From Planctomycetota bacterium (GTDB lineage: Bacteria; Planctomycetota; UBA1135; GCA-002686595), in contig JADJQU010000008.1 of NCBI GenBank assembly GCA_016712565.1, positions 166,180 through 230,179 of the forward strand: a stretch of DNA of 64,000 nucleotides. Direction: 5' to 3'. The position numbers and the translations under genes are program-made. Each line of letters starts with the position of its first letter. Position 1 is the first letter of the stretch. The notes under the pieces are model-generated. The model saw only the letters and a list, made by a program, of their open reading frames with translations, ran no database searches and had not been told where the DNA came from. Below, one piece after another: positions 43,795 to 51,013 of this stretch.

Positions 43795-43827
43795 CACCCG
43801 CGCGCACGCGAGACGTGCGCGCGGGTG
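43795..43827. terminator. Hairpin after lamin-tail paralogue 2, shared by converging genes
   Basis: A 14-bp stem, CACCCGCGCGCACG and its complement, with loop CGAGA. It differs from the hairpin at 41618-41652 essentially only in the loop. It lies between paralogue 2 (plus) and the TPR membrane protein gene (minus). Confidence 0.75.
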
Positions 43828-43848
43828 ACTTGTTTCATCGACCCGAGC

Positions 43849-45909
43849 TCAGCGCCCCGCGCCGGAGTACTGCCGCACCAGGGCGTTGGCCCGCGGGTGT
43901 TGGGGCGAGAGCGTCAGGGCCTGGCTCCAGAACATCGACGCCTCCTGCATGCGGTTCTGGGCGGCGCGCACGGCACCGAGTTCCGTCAGGGCGTCCACGT
44001 TGCTCGCGTCGAGCCGCACGGCCTGGGTCAGCAGCGGCTCGGCCTCGGCGATGCGCCCCGCGAGCTCATAGAGATAGCCCAGGGCCACCAGGGCGGGCAC
44101 GTGGCGAGGGTCGAGGGCCAGAACCGCCTTGTACTGGGACTCCGCGTCGGGCCCGCGGCCGATCGCCAGCAGGCGCCGCGCGTACTCCATGCGCACGCCG
44201 AGGCGGCCGGGTTCCTTGGCGAGCACCTCGTCGAACAGGGCGAGGAGCTTGTTGCGCTCGCCGCGCCTCCCGAATTCGCCGTCGAGGGAATTGAGCGTGG
44301 CGGCGTGCTCGGGGTCCACGTGAAAGGCGTCGAGCCAGGTCTGGAAGGCCTTCTCCGTGTCTCCCGAGCGTTGGTACAGCGCGCCCAGGTAGTGGCGCGC
44401 GTCCACGTTGCCCTTGCCCGGGCGCAGCTCGATGCAGCGGACTTCCAGGGCGATGGCCTCCTCGCGGCGGCCCTGCTCGCCGATCGTGACCGCCAGATTG
44501 TGGTGGGCGATGTAGCTCTCGGGCTCCACGGCGAGCACCTGCCGCCACAGGGACTCCGAGTCCTTCCAGATCCCGGTCTGGGCGTGGGCCGCGGCGCCGA
44601 GCATGGCGAAGGCGAGCGTCAGACCCGCGAGGACACCGCGCACGAGGGGATCGCGCAGTCCCGTTTGCCGGCGGCGCACCAGGTGGGTCACTCCCGCGCC
44701 GAGCAGCAGCGCGAAGGGCAGGCAGGCCACGTAGGTGTAGCGGTCGGCGGCCTTCTGCGCGCCGCTCTGGAACAGGCCCAGGACCGGCGACACCAGGATC
44801 AGGAAGGCGCACCAGGCGGCCAGGCCCGCGGGGAAGCGCCTGCGCGCGAGGAACAGACCCAACGTCAGCGCGAGCACCACGGCCATGGCGATCCCGTAGC
44901 CGCGGGCGAAGGGATCGAACTGCTCCTCCAGCTCGTAGAGCGGCGAGAGGTCCGTCGGCAGCAGGGTCTTCCACAGGTAGAAGGCGCTGCCCCAGGAGGC
45001 CTGGGCGACGCGGTTCATGAGGCCGTGTTCCTCCCAGGACACGGCGGCCAGGATCGACTCCTGGGCCCCCATGGCCTTCCAGGCGCACCAGCCGGCGAGG
45101 GGCACGAAGGGCCACATGGAGAGGGCGCTCGCGGCCAGGCCCCGCAGGGTGGCGGGCACGCGCCGCAGGGGGAACACCTCCAGCAGCACCAGCAGCGCGG
45201 GGAGCGTCATGCCCCAGGCCTTGGAGAGCAGGGAGAGCGCGTAGGCCGCCAGGGCCAGGATCCACCACAGGAATTTCCCGCCGCCGCCGTCCCGGGTCCT
45301 GAGCCAACACAGCACGCAGGTGAGCAGGAACACGGTCGAGAGCACGTCCCGGCGCTCCGTGGCCCAGGCGACGGATTCGACGCGCAGCGGGTGCACGGCG
45401 AAGAACAGGGCCGCGACGACCCCGCCGGTCCAGGCGGCCGCGGACTCCAGGCCCGGGCGGGCTCCGCTGCCCCAGTCCAGGAGCCGCGTGGCGATGCGCG
45501 CGAAGAGCAGGGCCGAGATCCCGTGAATCAGGAGGTTGACCAGGTGCATGCGCTCGGGGATCGAGCCCCACAGCTCGTACTCCAGGGCGAAGGAGAGCCA
45601 GGACAGGGGCTGATAGTGGCCCATGTGCATGGTGTCGAACATCCAGGCGATGTTCGGTTCGCTGAGCCCGCGCCAGTTGGGGTTCTTGACGAACATCCAG
45701 TCGTCGTCCCACTCCACGAAACCCTGCTGGGTCGCGCGCAGGAACGGCAGGCAGGCGGCGAGGAACAGGAGCGCCAAGAGCGAGAAGCGCAGGGCCGCGC
45801 TCGGCGCGGGAGCCAGGGAGGCCTCCGGCGGGGGAACCGGCTGTGTCCGCTGCGCGCCGCCGGGGCCTTTCGCCGCCGCGGCGCTCGGCTTCGAACGGGA
45901 GGGCTTCAT
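43849..45909 (-). CDS. Polytopic membrane protein with C-terminal TPR repeats (TMTC-like)
   Basis: A 686-residue protein. The N-terminal ~50 residues are Pro/Ala-rich. The multi-pass part has the glycosyltransferase-C-like first loop FVEWDDDWMFVKNPNWRGLS and MGHYQPLSWLSFALEYELWG, followed by FFAVHPLRVESVAWATERRD, all typical of the DUF1736/TMTC family of lipid-dependent O-glycosyltransferases. About five TPR units fill the C-terminal 250 residues (YIAHHNLAVTIGEQGRREEA, ALVALGYLYELAGRIAEAEP). ATG 45909 leaves a 10-nt gap after the upstream halogenase-like gene; ATG 45948 would overlap it. It may be cotranscribed with the polyene cluster, but its role there is uncertain. Confidence 0.82.
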   Translation of the reverse strand: MKPSRSKPSAAAAKGPGGAQRTQPVPPPEASLAPAPSAALRFSLLALLFLAACLPFLRATQQGFVEWDDDWMFVKNPNWRGLSEPNIAWMFDTMHMGHYQPLSWLSFALEYELWGSIPERMHLVNLLIHGISALLFARIATRLLDWGSGARPGLESAAAWTGGVVAALFFAVHPLRVESVAWATERRDVLSTVFLLTCVLCWLRTRDGGGGKFLWWILALAAYALSLLSKAWGMTLPALLVLLEVFPLRRVPATLRGLAASALSMWPFVPLAGWCAWKAMGAQESILAAVSWEEHGLMNRVAQASWGSAFYLWKTLLPTDLSPLYELEEQFDPFARGYGIAMAVVLALTLGLFLARRRFPAGLAAWCAFLILVSPVLGLFQSGAQKAADRYTYVACLPFALLLGAGVTHLVRRRQTGLRDPLVRGVLAGLTLAFAMLGAAAHAQTGIWKDSESLWRQVLAVEPESYIAHHNLAVTIGEQGRREEAIALEVRCIELRPGKGNVDARHYLGALYQRSGDTEKAFQTWLDAFHVDPEHAATLNSLDGEFGRRGERNKLLALFDEVLAKEPGRLGVRMEYARRLLAIGRGPDAESQYKAVLALDPRHVPALVALGYLYELAGRIAEAEPLLTQAVRLDASNVDALTELGAVRAAQNRMQEASMFWSQALTLSPQHPRANALVRQYSGAGR

Positions 45910-45919
45910 GCTCGCGGCC

Positions 45920-47188
45920 CTAGCGGGCCTTGGCCGGCTCGCTGCCAAAGCCGGTGCGCGGCTTGGTCTTCAGGAACTTCTGCTGGATGTCGTTGTCGTC
46001 GCGCCACACGTCGCCGGCCAGAATCGAGGTGAATTCGCGCACCAGCCGATCCTCGGTGCCCGAGGCGAAGAACACGTTGCGCACCCATTCGGGGCGGTAG
46101 AAGCGCTCGATCAGGCGATCGAACGTGGTGTAGGCGACTTCGCAGCGGCGCCAGTAGTCCTCGAGGGCCAGCGCGCGCTTTTCCCCCAGCGCGGCGGAGA
46201 TTTCCTGGGCCAGGAGGCGCGCGGTCAGCACGGCGATGGTGACGCCCGAGCTGAAGATCGGGTCGAGGAAGGCGCGCGCGTCGCCCACCGAGGCCGTGCG
46301 CGCGCTCGAGGGCGCCAGATTGTAGTAGCTGTAGTTGGCGATGCGGCGGAAAGGAGCGATGCGCTCGGCCCCGTCGAAGAACCGCGACAGGTAGTCCGAA
46401 CCCTGGATGCAGCCCATCAGGGTCTCCTCGGCGGTCGAGCCCGGCACGGGCTTCTGCTCCACCAGGCCCACGCTGACCCGCGCGCCCGGCAGGGGAATCA
46501 GCCAGACCCAGCCCTTGCTGCACAGGAAGATCACGATGTCGCCCTCGCCCACGCCCTCGCGGGCCGTGGGGCTGTGGACCTTCGCGAAGGTGGAGAAGCT
46601 GGCGCAGCGGCCGAAGCGCTCCAGTTGCTGCACCGAGCGATTGCGGCGGCCGATCAGGGCCTGCTGGCCGCTGGCGTCCACCATGATCGCCGCGCGACAG
46701 GTGCCGAAGCTGCCGGTGAGCTCCACGTGGTCGGCGTGCTCCTTCCAGTCGTGCACCTCTTCCTGGAAGCGCACGTCGGCGCCCAGGGCCGCGGCGCGCT
46801 GGGCCACGGCGTGGTCGAAGTACTGGCGCTCCACCTGGTAGGCGTGGGGGAAGCTGCCGGGCAGGGCCTTGGCGAAGTTGATGCGCAGATTCCCCGACGA
46901 GCCCTCGTCGAGGAACAGGGCCCCCGGCTTTTTCAGCGCATAGGGCTCGCGCGACAGGTCCAGGCCGATCTCGTCGAGTGCCGGGATGCTCATGGGCAGG
47001 AGCGACTCGCCGATGTGGAAGCGCGGGAAGGCGTCCTTGTCGAAGACCACCACGCGGTGCCCGCGCTTGCGCAGGAAGCCCGCCAGGGCAGAGCCCCCGG
47101 GCCCGGCGCCGATCACGGCGACCTCGGTTTCGATCCGCGTGGACGGCGTGGGCTTGGAAGTGCCGGACGGCTGGGGGTCGAGCTTCAT
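45920..47188 (-). CDS. FAD-dependent halogenase-like oxidoreductase of the polyene cluster
   Basis: A 422-residue flavoprotein. It has the dinucleotide motif VAVIGAGPGGSALAGFLRKR near residue 23, RFHIGESLLPMSIPAL, the tryptophan motif WVWLIP (WxWxIP) and FLDPIFSSG, which fits the FxxPxxSxG motif separating halogenases from related monooxygenases. This suggests chlorination or bromination of the aryl head group, as in flexirubin and xanthomonadin clusters; a hydroxylase is the alternative. Its ATG overlaps the ketosynthase stop (ATGA), so the two are coupled. Confidence 0.85.
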   Translation of the reverse strand: MKLDPQPSGTSKPTPSTRIETEVAVIGAGPGGSALAGFLRKRGHRVVVFDKDAFPRFHIGESLLPMSIPALDEIGLDLSREPYALKKPGALFLDEGSSGNLRINFAKALPGSFPHAYQVERQYFDHAVAQRAAALGADVRFQEEVHDWKEHADHVELTGSFGTCRAAIMVDASGQQALIGRRNRSVQQLERFGRCASFSTFAKVHSPTAREGVGEGDIVIFLCSKGWVWLIPLPGARVSVGLVEQKPVPGSTAEETLMGCIQGSDYLSRFFDGAERIAPFRRIANYSYYNLAPSSARTASVGDARAFLDPIFSSGVTIAVLTARLLAQEISAALGEKRALALEDYWRRCEVAYTTFDRLIERFYRPEWVRNVFFASGTEDRLVREFTSILAGDVWRDDNDIQQKFLKTKPRTGFGSEPAKAR

Positions 47189-48423
47189 GATCCCTCGAAA
47201 CGGCGGAAGACGAGCGATGTGTTGACGCCCGCGAACGCGAAGTTGTTGCTCATGGCGTACTGCATGGGGAGGCTGCGACACTCGCCGCGCACGTAGTCGA
47301 GTTCGCCGCAGCGAGGATCCACGTTCACCAGGTTGAGCGTGGGCGCGCACCAGCCCTCGCGCATCATTTGAATCGTGATCCAGGCCTCCAGGGCGCCGCA
47401 GGCCCCGAGCGTGTGGCCCAGGGCGCCCTTGAGCGTGCTGACCGGAACCCGCGGGCCGAAGACGCGCGCGGTGGCGGTGCTTTCGGCGATGTCCCCGTGC
47501 TCGGTGCCCGTGCCGTGGGCATTGACATAATCGATGTCGGCGGGCTCCAGGCCGGCATCGGCCAGCGAGAGGCGCATCACCTGCTCCATCCCGTCTACTC
47601 CCGGGTGGGTCATGTGCTCGCCGTCGCAGTTGGTGGCCCAGCCCACCAGTTCGGCGTGGATCCCGGCCCCGCGGGCACGGGCATGATCCAGGGCCTCCAG
47701 CACCAGGGTCGCCGCGCCCTCGGAGACCACCAGCCCGTCCCGTCCCGCGTCGAAGGGCGCCGGCGTCTTCGTGGGCGCGTCGTTCTTGGTGGACGTGGCG
47801 AACATGATGTCGAACACCGCGGCATTGACCACGTGCAGTTCCTCGGCGCCGCCGGCGACCATCACGTCCTGGGCGCCGCTCTGGATCGCCTCCAGGCCGT
47901 AGCCGATGCCCTGGCTGCCGGAGGTGCAGGCGCTGCAGGTGGGCACGATGCGGCCGCGGATGGCGAAGAACTGGCCCAGGTTGGCGGCGGCCGTGTGGCT
48001 CATCAATTGAATGTAGTCGTTGGGAGAGATCTCCTTCAGCGACAGTTTCTGCATGATGTTGCGCGCGTACACCTCGATGGCGGGCGGGCTGCCGGAGGTG
48101 GAGCCGTAGGCGATGCCCGTGCGGCCCCCGTGAAGCACGGACGCCTCGTAGAGGCCCGCGTCCCGCAGGGCGAGCTCCGTGGCCCGGGCGGCCATCTGGG
48201 CCACTCGGCCCATGCCGCGGATGCGCTTGCGGGGATAGTCCGCGGGCAGGGCGAAGTCCGCCACGGCGCCGCCCAGGCGCGTCTTGAGGCCCGTGAAGAT
48301 GTCCCAGCCCGGTTGCACCGAGATGCCCGAACGCAAGCCGATCAGACCCTGCTGCACGGTGGGCCAATCGCTGCCCAAGGGGCACAACCCCGCCATGCCG
48401 GTGACCACCACGCGACGCTTCAC
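47185..48423 (-). CDS. Beta-ketoacyl-ACP synthase (FabF-like) of the aryl-polyene cluster
   Basis: A 412-residue thiolase-fold condensing enzyme that should elongate the polyene with malonyl-ACP. The Cys-His-His triad is present: nucleophile in TCSACTSGSQGIGYG, then NAHGTGTEHGD and KGALGHTLGACG. It is the only ketosynthase in the cluster; many aryl-polyene loci have two or three, including a chain-length factor. The start is GTG at 48423, overlapping the reductase stop (GTGA). Confidence 0.92.
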   Translation of the reverse strand: MKRRVVVTGMAGLCPLGSDWPTVQQGLIGLRSGISVQPGWDIFTGLKTRLGGAVADFALPADYPRKRIRGMGRVAQMAARATELALRDAGLYEASVLHGGRTGIAYGSTSGSPPAIEVYARNIMQKLSLKEISPNDYIQLMSHTAAANLGQFFAIRGRIVPTCSACTSGSQGIGYGLEAIQSGAQDVMVAGGAEELHVVNAAVFDIMFATSTKNDAPTKTPAPFDAGRDGLVVSEGAATLVLEALDHARARGAGIHAELVGWATNCDGEHMTHPGVDGMEQVMRLSLADAGLEPADIDYVNAHGTGTEHGDIAESTATARVFGPRVPVSTLKGALGHTLGACGALEAWITIQMMREGWCAPTLNLVNVDPRCGELDYVRGECRSLPMQYAMSNNFAFAGVNTSLVFRRFEGS

Positions 48424-49145
48424 ACCATGCCCCCGTTGACCGAAATCACCTGCCCGGTGACGTAGGAAGCCCGCTCGGAAACCAGGAATCCGACCACCGC
48501 GGCCACTTCCTCGGGCTTGCCGAAGCGGCGCAGCGGGATGCGCTCGACGATCTGTTCCACCGGCAGGCCCGAGGTCATCTCGGTCTCGATCAGGCCCGGT
48601 GCGACGCAGTTGACCGTGATGGCGCGCTTGGCGAGCTCCTGGGCCAGGGCCTTGGTGGCGCCGATGATGCCCGCCTTGGAGGCCGAATAGTTGACCTGGC
48701 CGCGATTGCCAGCGATGCCCGAGACCGAGGACAGGGTCACGATGCGCCCGCCGGAGCGACCCTGGACCATGGGCATCACCAGGGGCTTCAGCACGTTGTA
48801 GAAGCCGTCGAGGTTCGTGTGCAGGACCTTGTCCCAGTCGTCCCCGGTGAGCGCGGGAAAGGGGCCGTCCGCGGTGACGCCCGCATTGCAGACCACGGCC
48901 CAGAAGGGTCCGTGCAGGGCCACGTCCTCCTCCAGGCGCGCGAGGCAGGCGGCGCGATCGGCGATGTCGAAGAACAGCGAGCGCGAGCCGGCGCCCAGGT
49001 CGGCCAGCAGCCTGGCGCTCTCCTGGGCGGCCGGGGAATCCCCGCGGGCGTGGAGCGTGACGTCCAGGCCGTTCCTGGCGAGCTCCAGGGCAATGGCCCG
49101 GCCGATGCCGCGGCTCGATCCGGTGACCAGGGCGCGACGCTTCAT
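48420..49145 (-). CDS. 3-ketoacyl-ACP reductase (FabG-like) of the aryl-polyene cluster
   Basis: A 241-residue SDR. It has the cofactor motif TGSSRGIGRAIALELARNG, NAGVTADG, the catalytic VTLSSVSGIAGNRGQVNYSASK and the C-terminus SYVTGQVISVNGGMV typical of FabG. It reduces each 3-keto intermediate before dehydration. ATG 49145 overlaps the stop of the upstream dehydratase. Confidence 0.93.
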   Translation of the reverse strand: MKRRALVTGSSRGIGRAIALELARNGLDVTLHARGDSPAAQESARLLADLGAGSRSLFFDIADRAACLARLEEDVALHGPFWAVVCNAGVTADGPFPALTGDDWDKVLHTNLDGFYNVLKPLVMPMVQGRSGGRIVTLSSVSGIAGNRGQVNYSASKAGIIGATKALAQELAKRAITVNCVAPGLIETEMTSGLPVEQIVERIPLRRFGKPEEVAAVVGFLVSERASYVTGQVISVNGGMV

Positions 49146-49606
49146 GCCTTCTGCCTTTCGAGGAGGTCCTTCAAGTCGTGGGGACTGTAGGCGGAAAGCT
49201 CGCATTCGGCGAGCAGCAGGCCGCTCGCGCGGTCCTGGACGCGGCATTCGAAGCTGGCCAGCTCGCCGTCGTCCCAGGCGACCTTGGCGCTGACGAGGAG
49301 CTCCTGGCCCGGTGCGAAGGCGGACACGTGGAACGTCGCCTTGCGCGAGCCCAGGAGGAACCCCAGGCGGATCGGATTTCCCCGGTCGCGCTCCTTGATT
49401 CCCGAATGGGCCGCGGCGCACTGGGCCATGTACTCCAGGGCCACGTGGGCCTGGATGGAGCCGTCGCTTCCGGCGAAAGGCGCCCCAGGGCCGATGCGCA
49501 CCGCGCAGGTGGTGTGCTTCTCCCCGTGGTCGACGATCGAATCCAGCAGCACCATCGGCGGCTTCTGGGGCAGGACGTCCAGCAGGCTCCAAGCCGCGCC
49601 GGTCAC
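49142..49606 (-). CDS. Hotdog-fold 3-hydroxyacyl-ACP dehydratase of the aryl-polyene cluster
   Basis: A 154-residue FabZ-like protein. It starts SLLDVLPQKPPMVLLDSIVD, followed by the hot-dog helix region IQAHVALEYMAQCAAAHSGI, comparable to ApeP-type dehydratases with the catalytic helix Glu in LEYMAQ. It would create the conjugated double bonds by leaving enoyl groups unreduced. GTG 49606 is the only start near the conserved core and overlaps the lipoprotein stop by 4 nt. Confidence 0.85.
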   Translation of the reverse strand: MTGAAWSLLDVLPQKPPMVLLDSIVDHGEKHTTCAVRIGPGAPFAGSDGSIQAHVALEYMAQCAAAHSGIKERDRGNPIRLGFLLGSRKATFHVSAFAPGQELLVSAKVAWDDGELASFECRVQDRASGLLLAECELSAYSPHDLKDLLERQKA

Positions 49607-50199
49607 GGGGCGAGTGTTTCCGCGCGGACCGTCGTGACCTCGAGGGTGTACTGCTGCTCGAGTTGCTCGAAGAGCAGCGTGCCCACCCAGGGTGCCCCGC
49701 GGTCCTTCATTTCCAGCGAGTAGGTGACCTGCACGACGGCCGACTCGCCGCGACTCCAGGTCCTCCCCAGGCCCCCCGACTGGGTCTGGATCAGGCGGGC
49801 TTCGAGCCCGTCGATCTTCGGCTCCGGCCACAGCGCCAGCTGCAGGTCGGCGAGGATCCGTGAGGGCTCCGCCGGCAACTGGGCGCCCGGTGAGACGTCG
49901 ATCGACAGCTCCTCGTCCGACAGTTCGATGGTGAACGCCCGCGTGTTGAACGGGGTCATGCCGACCAGCACCAGGCGCTGGGGGTCGACCTCCAGCAGGC
50001 AGTGGAACGTGAACTCGCGCTCGCCGTGCTTCGCCACGACGATCTGCTCCAGGGAGATCGACCGGCCCAGCGCGGAGGGCGGCAGGAGGTCGAACGTCGC
50101 GTCCCTCGCCATCGGGATGTCGCACACCCGCAGACCCGGCGCCCGACAGGCGGGCTGCAGCAGGAGGCAGAGAGCGCAGAGGATCCGGAGAATCGTCAC
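49603..50199 (-). CDS. DUF3261-like lipoprotein of the aryl-polyene cluster
   Basis: A 198-residue protein starting at GTG 50199 with a lipoprotein-type signal (ILRILCALCLLLQPACRAPG, Cys near residue 18; the lipobox QPAC is imperfect). The core FHCLLEVDPQRLVLVGMTPF, then NTRAFTIELSDEELSIDVSP, resembles DUF3261, which recurs in aryl-polyene loci. It probably helps the exporter and LolA-like carrier deliver the product to the outer membrane. Just upstream lies a degenerate copy of the exporter's 3' end, indicating they were once directly adjacent. Confidence 0.72.
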   Translation of the reverse strand: MTILRILCALCLLLQPACRAPGLRVCDIPMARDATFDLLPPSALGRSISLEQIVVAKHGEREFTFHCLLEVDPQRLVLVGMTPFNTRAFTIELSDEELSIDVSPGAQLPAEPSRILADLQLALWPEPKIDGLEARLIQTQSGGLGRTWSRGESAVVQVTYSLEMKDRGAPWVGTLLFEQLEQQYTLEVTTVRAETLAP

Positions 50200-50771
50200 G
50201 GGTGGCCGGGCCGCAAGGCGCACGTGGAGGAACGGAGGCTGGACAGGGGGGGGGAAGGGGAAAGCGAGCACGATTCCGAGGCTGACGCTCGCCCTGGAGC
50301 CACCACCGCAGGCTCGGCCAACCCACTGCCTTCGTATGGTCGACAAAGCCGCCAGCGCCGTCAACACCGCGGCGCCGCGAGAGCCCCATTCCCCCTGTCC
50401 TCCGAAGCGGTGGGAGCGCCAGGCGTCCGGTGGCCGCCCGCCACGTCGCGTCGCGGGGTGCTCGCGGGGGCCCCCGGCGTCAGGGTGCAGCCCATGGGGC
50501 GCGTGTGCAGGGCCGGCATTGCACGGCAGGGTCGGTGTGCGCCGGGGGAGCGCACCGCGCGGGCGTCACTGCTTGCCCGTGCCGAAGCACTGGCTGCACG
50601 TGTCGCGCGTCCCGTGGACCCAGCGTGTGCCCGTGCGCGGAGAGGGAGGGCTGGTCGGGTCGCTCGGCTCGCAGTCCGCGTACGACTCCCAACGGCCGCC
50701 ACCGTAGACCGAACCGGCGCCGGCAGACGAAAGGGAAGGCGGGGTCCGTGCGCGAGCGAGGCGGGTCGTGC
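50200..50771. other. Non-coding stretch in the inserted segment
   Basis: These 572 nt lie between the lipoprotein start and the S4-domain gene stop. They contain the degenerate exporter end (50236-50290) and, on the minus strand at about 50568-50770, a frame without start codon ending WVHGTRDTCSQCFGTGKQ that might be a gene relic. The remainder shows nothing recognisable. Confidence 0.4.
50236..50290. repeat. Duplicated, degenerate 3' end of the MMPL exporter gene
   Basis: Matches 53335-53388 at about 48 of 55 positions with one gap. On the minus strand it still reads SVSLGIVLAF, exactly as the exporter C-terminus, then diverges. At the end nearest the lipoprotein, both copies also share CGTCAC, the complement of the GTGACG start of the next reading frame. 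It marks one border of the inserted tgt segment. Confidence 0.75.
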
Positions 50772-51005
50772 CTACTCCTCGACGGCGATGGCCGCCAAGA
50801 CTTCGATCTCCACCTCGCGGGCACGGACCCGTTGACCCGCGCGGATTCGGCAGGACTTGCGCAGCTCTCTCGCACCGTCCACCAGAACTTCTCCAGCGGC
50901 AATCAACGCCTTGGCCTCACCGCCGCTCGAACAAAGGCCCTCGACCTTGAGCAGACTGTGCAGCTCGATGGAATCGTCACGCAGGCGAAATTGCCGGGTT
51001 TGCAT
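50772..51005 (-). CDS. S4-domain RNA-binding protein, YbcJ-like
   Basis: A 77-residue single S4 domain: FRLRDDSIELHSLLKVEGLC, SSGGEAKALIAAGEVLVDGA, then RKSCRIRAGQRVRAREVEIE. This matches the YbcJ/RlbA-type small RNA-binding family, in which the LLKxEG and GxVxVDG motifs are conserved. It starts 8 nt after the Tgt-MnmD fusion gene and is probably cotranscribed, so a tRNA- or rRNA-related role is plausible. Confidence 0.85.
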   Translation of the reverse strand: MQTRQFRLRDDSIELHSLLKVEGLCSSGGEAKALIAAGEVLVDGARELRKSCRIRAGQRVRAREVEIEVLAAIAVEE

Positions 51006-51013
51006 GGTGTCGA

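Noticed and set aside
43825..46032. A 735-codon plus-strand frame opposite the TPR membrane protein
   Set aside because: The product is Gln/Gly/Arg-rich without domain sense, and the minus strand encodes a clear membrane/TPR protein.
49603..50367. Longer lipoprotein start reaching to 50367
   Set aside because: The extra N-terminal part is the decayed copy of the exporter C-terminus. The lipoprotein signal begins at GTG 50199.
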